DNA of 64,000 nt from Cinnamomum chago (GCA_038049695.1 CP142456.1:65375922-65439921), one strand, 5' to 3'. Shown: positions 1 to 11,430, counted from the stretch's first letter. Notes: a model not told the origin generated them from the sequence alone. Program-made: numbers and translations.

Positions 1-595
1 AGGCAAGTCTTAGCATCGAAACGTCTTTAATATTACCCTTGTTATCGCTAACTAGTGAACTTAAAACCACGGTTGACCTAGCTGAAGGTTGTAGATGCAA
101 CGGAAGTATGGATCTAAATGAGCTGACTACTACAAATGCAATAAGGACAGCGTCGGTTTGAATCAGGCACTGGTGTGGAGATTTGTGACTGTCTACGAGA
201 GATCAGTCACGTATGATTCACTCTTCAAGATCCAAGGGCAAGGATGGACACCCTAAATGTAGAAGATGATGATAGAGAATTGTAGATCTAGTGGAAGGAA
301 GATTTATTGAAAGTTATTCCAATTGATATCTCCCATGTCTATATATAGCCCTTTGGGGGCATGAGTGATACGATCTCTATTCAAATTCGAATTGAGAGAT
401 AATAAGGATAATAGGTTGGATCAGACTCTCTTAATTAATTTGAATTTGAATGGAGATATGATAAGGATAGAGAGTTGGATAAAACTCAAACTATTATTAT
501 CTATATCACCGTGAGATTCTTTGTGAGGGGTGTCTGTTCGTGAGTGGGGTCCACCCACATGTAAACACAAGTGGGCCCCATCACAAATATCAACA
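1..595 (-). repeat. Partial 3' LTR of copia A
   Basis: On the minus strand the LTR begins at 595 with TGTTGATATTTG directly after a purine-rich tract and continues to the window edge, where it is cut. A TATATATA stretch at 340-347 sits about 250 bp into the LTR, a normal U3 promoter position. The other LTR copy is not in the window, so the true LTR length is unknown. Confidence 0.75.
340..347 (-). promoter_or_regulatory. TATA box candidate in copia A LTR
   Basis: TATATATA inside CTATATATAG, about 250 bp after the LTR start in element orientation. It would drive right-to-left transcription out of the window. No independent evidence of use. Confidence 0.45.
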
Positions 596-606
596 TCTCC
601 CACTCA
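596..606 (-). other. Polypurine tract of copia A
   Basis: On the minus strand TGAGTGGGAGA lies immediately before the LTR start TGTTGA. A purine-rich tract touching the 3' LTR is the expected plus-strand DNA primer site of an LTR retrotransposon. Confidence 0.65.
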
Positions 607-1834
607 CACCAAACAAATTTCATCCCATTAGATCACTAATTTCCATCATCAAATTCCACATAGTAAAAGTGGACCTGAAGAGTGGGACCTTCATGATGCC
701 TATTCACGGAGAGAATGTAAATTAAGTCGCCATCTGACTAGAATACACCAACTCACCGACACATCAGTCTGCCCTAGACACTCGCATGACCACACTGGAT
801 TGGATATTGAATCATACCCTTGAGTCATTTCAACCCACATACGTGCTTATTCAACTTATCGAGTAAAAAAAAACTCTTTACAAACATTTCTTTTTATAAA
901 ATAAGATATTTATTACATATATATAATTTAAAATTTGTTTATCTTAAAATTTCCAAAATACTCGATATAGCCCAGGCTGATAAGTTTCGTAAGCACGTAT
1001 AAACTAGAGTGTGATGTCAAGGGGTCTTCCCATGGACTTACGAGGGTCAGAATCAACCAAGCAGCTTTCCTAGGACGGTGGCTCGTAGGCTCCTATGTTG
1101 CCATGGTACAACTGCAGCTAAAATAGTATCACCGATCTCATCTTTCCAACGTAGAGGTTGGTATAAGGGCACAAGAGCCTCAAGAATTGGTTCACACAAT
1201 AACGAACTCCAAGCTCAAGAGTCACCTACGGGACTAACTCTCGCACAGTAAACGGGATTCTAGGGCATTATCCCGTTGCTCGTAGGTAGGTCCTTAAACA
1301 CGCATGTCCGTAGACACGCGTCGTAGTGTAAAAATGCATTAACTCCACAACTGAGCCCATGCTAACATTGCACCGTTTCACTATTGCATAGGCAAATCAT
1401 CATAAACAGAATCACGATTGGTTTTTAAAATAGGCTATCAGACTTATTAGGGTGTGATTTGTCCGTTGACTAATGCTAAGTCTCATTCAATCTTGTGATC
1501 CACATCACCCTCAATGCACACAAGACTGAGTCGCGTTCCATACATTTGTACGCACCAATAAGATCCATATTGGCCCAATTAGCATATCATACAAATGCAT
1601 GCACCTCATCCTATCAGTCACTAAGACATCAAGGGCGGTCTTTATCCCTGCAAGTAGATGACCTCACATGTTTGGTGCCATGTGTGCATCTAATACACAC
1701 GCTTATTGTGTATGTTGCCAATGTAAAGTATATGCACATGTATGAGTGAAGAAATATAACACGTATATAACCACAAACAATAAAAACCTTTTATTAAAAC
1801 AAGTCCATTACACTCTCACTGAAAAAGAGGATTA
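607..1834 (-). other. Non-coding 3' internal region of copia A
   Basis: About 1.2 kb between the end of pol and the polypurine tract. I see no protein similarity and no long open frame. A 3' untranslated stretch this long is unusual for a compact copia element. The AT-rich part around 840-970 could be a small insertion, but I see no clear ends. Confidence 0.55.
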
Positions 1835-3319
1835 CATATATTGCATTCCCATACGCCTTACATGAATAGCGAATAGTTCTCGTGCCAAGGGTTTGGTCAT
1901 CGGGTCAGCAATCATTTCCAAAGATGGCACATGAGATATTGATATCTCTTTTGCTTCTACTTGTTCACCGATAATATGTCACTTTCGTTTGATAAGTTTT
2001 GCCCTCTGATGACGTTGGGGGTCTTTTGCCAAGCATATAGCAGTTGTACTATCTGTTCTCAATGGAATGGGATCACAAGCAATGGATACTAGTCCCAAAT
2101 CCAACAAAAAGGCGAATCCATACGGCCTCCATGGCCGCCAGTGCTCAAGCAACATATTCGACTTTCATGGTCGACATGACCGTACATTCATGCTTCTTAA
2201 TGGACCATGAAATGACTCCCCCGCCCAGTAAGAACACATATCCCAATGTGAATTTTCCGTCGTCAAGATCATCCGAAAAGGATGAGTCACTGTATGCTAA
2301 TAAACTCAAGTCACCACCGTGATAGCAAAGCATCATATCTTTTGTGACCTTTAAATATCGGAAGATTCGTTTGACGGCATTCCAATGAGCAATACCCGAA
2401 TTACTTTGAAACTAACTAACCAACCCAACCGCATAGCAAATATCGGGGCGTGTACACAACATAGCGTACATTAAACTTCCTACAGCATTGGCATAAGGTA
2501 TGGAAGTCCTTCTTTTTGGGGTCTCAATTGGACTAGAATTGGCCATTCTCAATTCCTCTAAAATTTTCTCAATGTATGTTGTTTGGGACATGCCAAGAAT
2601 GCGCTTTGTACGATTCCGTGTAATTTTAACCCCCAAAATGAACTCAACGTCACCCAAATCTTTCATTTCAAAAAACAATTGACAACCAAGCTTTGTTCTC
2701 AATTAAAAATCTAATATCATTGCAAGCCAAAAGAATATCATCAACGTAAAGGGATAGCAACACAAATTTATGTTTAGATCGCTTAATGTAAACACAATGA
2801 TCTTCGTAACACATGGAGAAACCATTTGACAGGATTGTATTATGAAACTTTTTGTACCATTGTCTCGAGGATTGTTTAAGGCAATAGATAGATTTATGGA
2901 GTTTGCAAACTTTATCCTCATGGCCTTTGTCCAAATATCCTAACGGCTGTTTCATGTATATTTCCTCCTCAAGATCACCATTTAAAAAAGTGGTCTTAAC
3001 ATCCATCTGGTGTAGATCTAAATCCATGTGGACCACAATAGATAAGATCATGTGGATAGAAGAAAATCGCACCACAAGGGAGAAAGTTTCTTCATAATCC
3101 ACACCTTATTTCCGTGTGAACCCCTTAGCCACAAGCCTAGCTTTAAATTTGTCAATGGAACCGTCGGCTTTTCGCTTAAATTTCATAACCCATTTATTGG
3201 TAATGGCTTTCCTATCCTTGGGAAGATCCACAAGATCTCATACATGGTCTTGCGCATATAGCTGATTTCATCATTCATCGCAGCATCCATTCCTTCGAGT
3301 TTACCGATTTCATTGCTTC
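1835..3319 (-). pseudogene. copia A reverse transcriptase and RNase H domains
   Basis: The 5' part (about 3102-2668) has the copia RT core: the QMDVKTTFLNG block, a YMKQPLGY block, KSIYCLKQSSRQWY, and the catalytic YVDD motif, which is intact. The frame then shifts near 2690 and continues with ILGVKITRNR and an SLMYAMLCTRPDI block (2702-2412). The RNase H part (2336-2145) has AYSDSSFSDD and the TMKVEYVA block with the expected acidic residues. A last degraded part down to about 1835 carries a MIADPLAKGL-like C-terminus. Role in an active element: copying genomic RNA into DNA in cytoplasmic virus-like particles. At least two frame breaks and several stops make it non-functional. Confidence 0.88.
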
Positions 3320-4501
3320 TTAATAGGAACGTGGTTCATCCTCATCAATTGCAATATATGCATAAGAAGTTCCCTCAATTGCAAAATACTTCTTTGGAAT
3401 TAATCCACGAGAAGAACAACGAAGGGCATCATGATCACTCCTACTTGCCTGTGATTCCATAGGATCTCTCCCACTAAGACCTGCAAGTGGTGTTGGCTCC
3501 CCTTGGTAGGAGAAGTCATCTATTTCAAATGGTTCAATGGACACTCTTGTCTTCTTCTTTTCAGGATATTGAAACTCGAAGAAATCTACGTCACGAGATT
3601 CTGTTTCAATTAATTTGTCGTTGACATCCTCATGAACTAGAATGTATCCTTCTAACAATTCAGAGTATCTCACAAAGATACTTGGAATTGTCTTACGCTC
3701 CAATTTATTAGGATGCATGATAAGGACATGCCCTAAAGAGCCCCACGGGCATAGGTCTCCCCAGGAAGGTTTTCTACTGGTCCACAACTCATATGGAGTC
3801 TTTGGAACAAACTTAGAAGGAAAAAAAAATTTGGTAGAAGAAGGAATTCTATTTAATATATAAGCTGCAATTAATAACGCATCTCCCCAAAAGGAGACAG
3901 GTAAGTTTGCATGAGCCATCATTGATCTAACCATGTCTGATAGGGTCCTATTTCGTCTTTCTACAACTCCGTCTTGTTGTGGGGTGTAGGCCATAGTCAG
4001 TTGACGAGAAATTCCATTTTCCATGCAAAAACTTTTAAAAATCTCCGAACTGTATTCTCCACCTCGATCAGTCGGAAGGGTCTTGATGTTTTCATCAAAT
4101 TTATTTTGAACTTCTTTTGTAAAAATTTTGAAAAAAATCAATTGCCTCATTTTTGTGGGAAATAAAAAACACACGACCATAATGAGAGTAATAAAATAAC
4201 AAGTTCCTTGTCTATTAGCCACGTTCACTGGTCCACAAATGTCAGAGTGGATGATTTCAAGGGTGGCCTTGGATCTTTCTACCTTTGGAAAAGGTTTTCT
4301 TGTTGCTATGCCTGTCACATGAGATTCACATGTGTGCAACTGTACTTGTGTGAGAGATCCAAGTAGTCCTTCCCTAACCAATCGGATCATCCGATCTTTT
4401 CCTATGTGGCCCAATCGAGCATGCCACTTAATAGATTCGGAACTTGTGTCATGCACCATAAATGAATCAGAAAATCCAACCATGGAATTATTGAAATCCA
4501 A
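3320..4501 (-). pseudogene. copia A integrase domain
   Basis: A 393-residue open stretch. Residues about 25-75 are the GAG-pre-integrase zinc region (KWHARLGHIGKDRM...), but the second cysteine of the expected C-x2-C pair reads CESH, so one zinc ligand is lost. The catalytic core follows: the first Asp in HSDICGP, the second in PTDRGGEYSS and the Glu in DGVVERRNRTL, so the DDE triad is present. The stretch between the first two (FITLIMVVCFLF) departs from the family norm and looks like a small compensated frame disturbance. The C-terminal part continues into the linker to RT. It would insert element cDNA in the nucleus. Neighbours are protease upstream and RT downstream in the copia order. 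Confidence 0.88.
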
Positions 4502-4528
4502 AACATATAAGTCTCCTACAATAAAACC

Positions 4529-4875
4529 CTATGCATAAATAAAACCATTTTTTCTGATGGAAACTCTATCCCTAGTTAAATGAAAATAAAAAATGTCCCT
4601 TACGAGCCAGCAAACTGGGAGGAGATTCCACCTCATGCCAGGTACAAAAAGCATCTCATGGAGTAAATAATCATCGATTACCAATATGTCTTCTGATGAA
4701 TTATTTCCCATATAGAGCTTGTTACAACCGACATTTATTTACTGGAACTCCTGAAAACCACTCATATCCTTTGTCACGTGCTTGGTTGCCCCTGAATCAA
4801 TTATCCATCCATGAGAACTTTCATCCACATAAAGTGCTTCAGAGCAAACCAAAGAGAGTGACAAAGTTAGGGTGC
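4529..4875 (-). pseudogene. copia A aspartic protease region
   Basis: On the minus strand the sequence GWIIDSGATKHVT is encoded around 4775-4810; DSGAT at 4784-4798 is the active-site motif of copia proteases. The frame meets a TAA about 15 codons later, then another open stretch (4711-4529) carries the rest, with ILVIDDYLLHEMLFVPGM resembling the second half of the protease. It would cleave the Gag-Pol polyprotein. Broken. Confidence 0.75.
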
Positions 4876-4879
4876 TTAT

Positions 4880-5738
4880 CGTATTTCGCTTGGAGCAAGT
4901 TTTAGCGATGTGGCCAAGTTCCTGATATTTATAGCATTTGATTTTGGCTAAGTCTCTGGGCTTGTTACACTTCTGATGCTTCTTTTGATCTTGTTTGGGT
5001 GCATGCTGGTCCTATTTAGGCTTCTTTTGGTGGTCTGCCCCATTTGGAAAAGTCACATTTTGAAACTTACGTTTACGTTTGGTCCCCTTAGTCCCCGACC
5101 CTGATACAAGCTGTTGTTTTGCAAATAGTGCTTGTCTAGTGATCTCTACTTGAACTCTTTGGGCTTCGAGCTCGAGATTGCGACACAGATCCTTAAAAGT
5201 TTTGGCAGCCTCAAAGTGGGTCAAAATCTGTTTTATTGTGTGCCAAGAATCAGGTAAAGATCACAGGACTGCGATAATCTTTTGGTCCTCAGTTAGCACA
5301 TTTCTTGCCCTTGCAAGATCCACAATCATTTGAATCATTTTGCAGAGGTGGTCCCTGACGTTTACACCTGGGGCCATCCTATACGCATCGAATTCCATGG
5401 TCATGATACGGGTCTTACCGACAGTAATTTCACCTTATTCTTCTTTCAAGGCATCCCACGTCTCCTTAGCCATACCGTAGGTTTCATAAGTGGGAACCAA
5501 TTCAAAATGCATACTACTCAACAATCCGATTATCTTTATCCCATTTCTCAAAATCATTTAATGCAAGCATGGGTGCAGCATCATTTGTTAATTCGGGTCG
5601 GGTCTTAATTGATTCCACGGTATACATGACCTCTTGTTCATCGAACAAGTAAATCATGGTCCGGTACCACTTATCATAGTTATTACCGTCTGACTTATCT
5701 CCCTTATTAAGGCCAGCAATGATATTTTTGGAAGCCAT
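4880..5738 (-). pseudogene. copia A gag with CCHC-type zinc knuckle
   Basis: The start ATG at 5738 gives MASKNIIAGLNKGDKSDGNN, followed by a DKWYRTMIYLFDEQEV block typical of copia gag N-termini. The frame breaks near 5514. Later parts lie in other frames: an SLPDSWHTIKQILTHFE block near 5230-5200, the FEAAKTFKDLCRNLELEAQR region (5224-5012), and a zinc knuckle near 4905-4960 whose second cysteine is a tyrosine (CYKYQELGHIAKTC). Gag would package element RNA. Both the coding frame and the knuckle are damaged. Confidence 0.8.
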
Positions 5739-6968
5739 CACTGAAAAAATAAGATAAAAATTATACTGATCAATGAATGCACAACATTGGCAACGCACAC
5801 ATACATATTGATTGCCCTTTTTGCACTCAAATCATTCCAAGAATTAGGACATTGTAGTGAAAACCCTTCATGCCTAGGGCTAATTCGGGGCAGTAAAAAA
5901 CAATTATTGTAATTACATGGGTGATTTGATAGCATCATGCAATTCAATACTTTGATCCTTATGCAAAAAGAGTACAACAAAGAACTTTTTTTTATTTATG
6001 ATATGAGTCTGTTTAATAGGGAAAATTGTTATAAGTAATTTATTATCCCGTGCATATCTTAGGGTTCAGAAATAAATGCTCACTGGTTGAAGATTGCACC
6101 TTAGCCTCCAATTCGGTCTTATGAAATCAAATCAATCAAGTAAGCCCCTAGGAAAGTGGCGGGGTCACAATGGTCCCGCTTAAAAACCACTTTCCTCGAA
6201 TATAGACTGTCTTTCTTTAGTGGGACAAGGCTTTTCTTGGAATTGACTATATCAAAGAGTGCAATTGGTGCAACTCGGTGGTCTTCGTCCTATTAAGCTC
6301 AAAACCCCACAGGGAGATCCTATAAACACTACTACATATCTCATAAGATATATGTGGATCCAAATAATGCCATGTAAAATGAAGAAATCCAATCACGAAT
6401 ACATAACGTGATACATAATTTAGTGCTCAAATGGTAAACAGTGGGTAGGAGTAAGCATAGGCATCGTAGCATTTAGGCTAAAAAATCAAGCAAGGTATTG
6501 TCTACGAAGGATCAGCTAGGCATAAGCATGCATATGGGTGATTATGGCAACTTTTATAGAATCATGAAGACCTAGTTGCCGGCTAAAGTCTCGTTGGAAG
6601 CCAGGATAAACATGACCAAGAATCACACTTGATATTTGATCAAATCTATTAATCCTTCCGCTTAAGAAGGAATATCTTAACGAGTCATTTGATGATAAAA
6701 ACAAGGATAGCGTATAAAAGTAAGTAAAAGTCTGTTCCAAGCCACATCACGACTACAATGGGTCTAATGGGATAATAAATAGCACGTTGACAAAGTCGTC
6801 TATCGGCCCATGAACTCTTTGTGGACTCTTTAATGCACTCCACTTCTCCTCTGTAGTGGGGGCAGAGATGAATATGGGCAGTTTTAAGGAGAAAATTCGG
6901 CCATGTGCCACTGACCTGTAACGCTGTTATCATAGTGTTTTGGGAGACAACTTAACAGGTGAGACCCT
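5739..6968 (-). other. Leader-like region upstream of copia A gag, origin unclear
   Basis: No convincing open frame. Just upstream of the gag ATG, on the minus strand, is a pyrimidine run ending in CAG, which could be a splice acceptor. A segment at about 6090-6285 (minus strand) is similar to the gypsy leader at 13843-14022, sharing GTTGCACCAATTGC, AAGAAAAGCCTTGTCC and GAATTGGAG in the same order. The region may be the true copia leader or a fragment of another element. No LTR matching positions 1-595 is present here. Confidence 0.5.
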
Positions 6969-7386
6969 GTTAACAGGTGCTTTGAGTTCAGACTTTTTGA
7001 TTATTATAACATCTGACCATGAGTGTGGGCGGAGCCTTGGCAGTGTACAGGATTAAGGAAAATTGAATAATAGAGAGAACTCAAAAACTATATTATTCTT
7101 CTCTTTTTTAGAGGATATTTAGACAAGAAGTACAATCTTTACAAAGGAAACAATCCCGGTTAAAGGGATTATACAAGGTGTACAATCCTTACAAGGAAAC
7201 CAATCCCGTTTATAGAGGGAATTAACTAAATACACCTACTACGCCTATAATTAGGAAACCTAATTATATACAAAAGTCAACACTCCCCCTCAAGTTGGTG
7301 CATAGATATTACACATGCCCAACTTGGACAAGAACCTAGAAAACACGTAACTTGCAACGGCCTTTATAAGTATATCTGCCAACTGC
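6969..7386 (-). repeat. Fragment of a second copia element (copia B): 3' LTR plus end of internal region
   Basis: Read on the minus strand, 7386-7291 is an internal 3' end finishing in the purine tract GAGGGGGAG, followed at about 7289 by an LTR start TGTTGACTTTTG. This join is typical of Tork/Tnt1-like copia elements. The LTR stretch contains repeats of an AATCCC..TTTCCTT..AAGGATTGTAC type. Its far end is uncertain; TGTTAACAGG near 6969, inside a 9-bp direct repeat TAACAGGTG, is a candidate. No pol is left. Confidence 0.65.
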
Positions 7387-7388
7387 CA

Positions 7389-8304
7389 TCAAGTTTCACG
7401 GGCAATGGACCCCGTTTGATCATTTTGGGCGCCCGGAGGCTCGTTTTCTAAGTTTTAAGTTAACGTTCTAGCTTAGACGTACATTTCAACTTTACGGGCA
7501 ATCCGGGATTTAGAATTTCGTTCCGTTAGTTCCTGCAACTCTTGAATGACTATGGCCCCGTGTCCGTCAAGTTTCACGGGCAACGGACCCCGTTTGCTCA
7601 TTTTGGGCGCCCGGAGGCCCGTTTTCTAAGTTTTAAGCTAACGTTCTAACTTAAACCTACGCTTTAACTGTACGAGCAATCCGGGATTCGGAATCTTGTT
7701 TCATCAGTTCCTACAAGTAATGAATGACTTGGGGCCCGTGCCCGTCAAGTTTCACGGGCAACGGACCCCGTTTGATCATTTTGGGCTCGCGGAGGCTCGT
7801 TTTCTAAGTTTTAAGTCAACGTTCTAACTTAAACATATGTTTCAACTGTACGAGCAATCCGGGTGTCGGAATCTCGTTCCGTCAGTTCCTGCAAGTCATG
7901 AATGACTTTGGGCCCATGCCCGTCAAGTTTCACGGGCAACGGAGCCCGTTTACTCATTTTGGGCGCCCGGCGGCTCGTTTTCTAAGTTTTAAGTTAAGGT
8001 TGCAACTTAAACCTACATTTCAACTTTACGAGCAATCCAGGAGTCGGATTCTCGTTCCGTTAGTTCTTGTAAGTCATGGATGACTAGGGACCCATGCCCG
8101 TCAAGTTTCACGGGCAACGGAGCCCGGCTGCTCATTTTGGGCGCCCGGAGACTCATTTTCTAAGTTTTAAGTTAACATTCTAACTAAAACCTATGTTTCA
8201 ATTTTACGAGCAATCCGGGAATCGGAATCTCGTTCCGTCAGTTCCTGGAAGTCATGAATGACTAGGGGCCTATGCCCGTCAAGTTTCACGGGCAACGAAG
8301 CCCG
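7389..8304. repeat. 178-bp tandem repeat, five copies plus 26 bp
   Basis: The phrase TCAAGTTTCACGGGCAA starts at 7389, 7567, 7745, 7923, 8101 and 8279, every step exactly 178 bp, so five full units without a net indel and a 26-bp partial unit. Units differ by substitutions only. Each contains CATTTTGGGC(G/T)C, TTTTCTAAGTTTTAAG and GCAATCCGGG. The partial unit runs into a poly-A/purine tract and then the gypsy LTR start at 8324. The 178-bp length is nucleosomal and like several plant satellites, but the position next to an LTR suggests a retrotransposon 3' untranslated origin. Confidence 0.95.
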
Positions 8305-9889
8305 AAAAAAAAAAAAAGAAGATTGGAAGCCTGAAGATGAGTTCAACATCACCACGAGCTCATAATCAATGAAGGATTCTCAAAGAAAGCTTGAACTCAA
8401 ACATTGCTGCGAGATCAAGTTATTCTTCTCAAATCTTCGCAAGATCGGAAAAGAGCTCAACATCGCTGCGAGCTTCAAATTCCAGAACTTGCAAAGCTCC
8501 TCAAAAATCCCGCAAGACTAGGAAAGAGCTCAACATTGCTGCGAGCTTCAAATCCCAAGACTTACAAAAGATTTTCAGGTGTGCATCATCATATGCTCCC
8601 AATCCAATTTACAAAAATCATGCATAAAAAAAAATCATCATGCATTAGACGCTAGGAAAACTTTGACAAAAAGTTTGACCAATCCCAACCCAACTTGGTC
8701 AAAACCAATCAAACTTTGTCTAAGTCAAAATTCATGTTGGCTTAACCTAGAGACTCTAGCTTTCTATCTTGATGCATTAAAAAAAAAAAAAGTATGTGCA
8801 TGAATATCTTGGATTGCATAAACCTCATTATCATGGTGAGCAAAAAAAAAGAGAGAGAGAGAAAACCTCATTAAAAAAAAAAAAGAAAAAAAATAATTCT
8901 GGGCTGGCCCGCAGCCCATGGCCCACAGGCCGTGGCCCACAAGCCACGTGGCTATACGGTCCAGGTCGTACAGCAGCAAAAAAAAAAAAAAAGAAAAAAG
9001 AAAATAAAAGAAAACATGCAAAAAAAAAAAGAAAAAATAGTACACGGTAAAAAAAAAAAAAAACCGTGAGCAAAAAAAAAAAAAAAAAAAAACTTTTTTC
9101 TACTTTTACATGCAATTTCTTGTTGAGAAAGAAAAACTCACTTGAAGCCATGGAGAAGAAGAAGAAGAACTTGAAGGTCTTTGAAGAAGAGGAGATCTTG
9201 GAGCTCTCTTGAAGACTTTTGCAAAAAGAAAGCAATAGGAGCAAGAGATCCCACCTCCCTTGCTTTTATAGAAGAGAGCAAACAAAAAGAGGAAAGAAGT
9301 AAGGAGGTAAGTGCTAAAAATTGGCAACCTTCCCAAAAGAAAAGGAAACTTGGGATATTCTCTCCCAAAACAAAGATTCCTTGAGAAATTCTCTCCAAAA
9401 AGAAAGGGAATGATAGATATTCTCTCCCAAAGAAAGATATTTTGAGAGAATCTCTCCCAAAATCAAGGAAACTTGAGAAAATCTCTCAAAGTAAAGATAT
9501 TTTTAGATATTCTCCACCCAAAGGAGATATCTTTAGATATTCTTTACAAAAATGACACCATATGAGATCTAAGCCATCTTTCAAAGCTTAAGGTCCCATG
9601 GGTTAGCCCATATGAGCCAGGTTTGACCACCTAGGCACTAAAAATGGCTTTTAGTCAAAATTCCTCTTACCAAGAGCATACAAAAAAAAAAAAAAAAAAT
9701 GGTTCCATGCCTCTTTTGAGTTGATTGAACCATACAAAAATTCCAAGACTCATGAGTTTCCAAAAAATCAAACCATCCCACCTCATGAACCAAATTAAGC
9801 CAAAATCTTGAAATTGACATTCCACAAAAGCCCAAATCACTCCAATGGACCCAAAATTGTCCGAAAGAGTGAACCAAAAAACCAAACCA

Positions 9890-10085
9890 TGGTCCCCTAA
9901 CTCGCCACATACAGCCTGTTAGGTCACAAGACCAAAACAAAAAAAATCAAATCCCGACCCCTAACTTGCCACATACAGCCTGTTAGGTCACAAGGTCAAA
10001 ACCAAAACCAAAACCCTGACCCCCTAACCTGCCACATACAGCTTGTTAGGTCACAAGGTCAAAATCAAAACCAAAAAACCAAAAC
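9890..10085. repeat. Three-copy repeat of about 65 bp in the left LTR
   Basis: The phrase GCCACATACAGC(C/T)TGTTAGGTCACAAG occurs three times, spaced about 63-65 bp, each followed by AAAACCAAA-type spacer. Same array in the right LTR at about 30710-30910. Confidence 0.85.
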
Positions 10086-10439
10086 CAAATCCAAATCCAA
10101 ATGTCATTCTCAAAATCTTGCCTTGAGATGGTACGTGATCCCTCTCACTACCATAAAACCCCCTGGAAGCTCAAAAGGCTACTCCATCAAAAAAAGAAAA
10201 ATGCTCAAAGACTCTTGGTCAAGTCAGAAGCTCTTCTTCAAGATTCTCTTCGAGGCACATCGACTGCAAAAGCTATATCGTCGCTGTACCTCGAGGGGGC
10301 ATTTGTTGACACCAAAAATGTCAATTTGCCTCTTCACATCAAAAGCTACATGGAGCCGCATCCTACCAAAAATAGGCAGGCGCCACTTCAAGCATCAGAT
10401 CTTGTCAGAATAAAAAAAAAACTGCAAGGTCATTCAAAA

Positions 10440-11430
10440 CAGCCAAAAGAGAGGTACACATGAAGTTTCGGGCCATTCCGACATCATTTGGCCTAGCTTC
10501 ACTTCTCCAATAGCTAAGCAGCAGCTCCCGGCGGCGACAGTGTCGAAGACCCCAAATCTTCGATCAGAGCCTACGGATGGTCTCAAAATACCTCCGAAAG
10601 GCTACATGTCAAGTTTCAAGTCAAACCGACACCGTTTGACCCTCCATCAACTCTCGAGCAGCAAGATCAAGCCCTTAGGTAGCGAGAACTACTGAGGTCG
10701 TCACTCATCAAACAGAGCACATGGGCGGCTTCTACATACCTTCAAAGGGCTGCACAACAAATTTCAGGTCATTCCGATGACGTTTGACCCAGTTTCGATG
10801 CTCGGAAACAAAATCAAGCCTACCGGCGGCGGAGCACCCCGGGACCATGGCACCCAATTCGGAGCTTGTGGATCATCTCAAAATGACTCCAGTAGGTTCC
10901 CCGTCGAATTTCAGGACAATCGGACATCGTTTGACCAGAAGTCAAAGCTCGGCATTTCCCTCGCGGTGAAATAAAGGCAAGCGTTTGCATGACCCCAAAC
11001 AGCTTCAAAACTCAAACGAAAGCCTATGGTTGGTCTTATCTACTGATGAGGGAGTCACACGTCGAATTTTAGGTCAATCGGACATCGTTTGACCAAAAGT
11101 CAAAGCTCGGCATTTCCCTCGCGGTGAAATAAAGGCAAGCGTTTGCATAACTCCAAATGGCTTCAAAACTCAAACGAAAGCCTATGGTTGGTCCTATCTA
11201 CTGATGAGGAAGCTACCCATCAAATTTCAGGTCAATCGGACATCGTTTGACCGAAAGTCAAAGTTCGGCATTTCCCTCGCGGTGAAATCAAGTCAAGCAT
11301 TTGCGGGCCCCCAAACGGCTTCAAAACTCAAACAAAAGCCTATGGTTGGTCTCGTCTACTGCTCAAGAAGCTACACGTCGAATTTCAGGTTGTTCTGACA
11401 TCGTTTGACCTAGTCTCGACGCTTGACAAA
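10440..11430. repeat. LTR tandem array, 146-158-bp units, with TTGAC motifs
   Basis: Unit anchor C(C/G)GACATCGTTTGACC-like phrases start at 10479, 10627, 10775, 10921, 11079, 11237 and 11395: spacings 148, 148, 146, then 158 three times. The last units also carry AAGTCAAAGCTCGGCATTTCCCTCGCGGTGAAAT. Six units contain TTTGACC and three also contain AGTCAAAG, giving about nine TTGAC cores, the W-box core bound by plant WRKY factors. The array lies 1-2 kb upstream of the LTR TATA box, a position fit for an enhancer. The right LTR has the same array at about 39060-40030. Confidence 0.85.

Larger units (their letters stand above)
1..5738 (-). mobile_element. Ty1/copia LTR retrotransposon (copia A), decayed, right-to-left
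   Basis: Read on the minus strand the order is gag (from 5738), protease, integrase, reverse transcriptase, RNase H (to about 1835), a long non-coding tail, a polypurine tract and a 3' LTR that runs off the window start. Protease-integrase-RT-RNase H is the defining Ty1/copia order. The 3' LTR starts with TGTTGATATTTG. I could not find its 5' partner upstream of gag (5739-6968), nor the usual TGGTATCAG primer site, so the 5' end has been lost or replaced. Stops and frame changes occur through gag and pol, so this copy is dead. Lineage within copia is not assigned. Confidence 0.9.

Noticed and set aside
7389..8304. Calling the 178-bp array a centromere from its unit length alone
   Set aside because: Length matches known centromeric repeats, but only five copies are present and the array is joined to an LTR; there is no evidence for centromere function.
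8764..9244. Phe/Lys-rich open stretches around 8764-9244 and 29712-30062
   Set aside because: They are translations of poly-A/poly-T and GAAGAA runs in the LTR.
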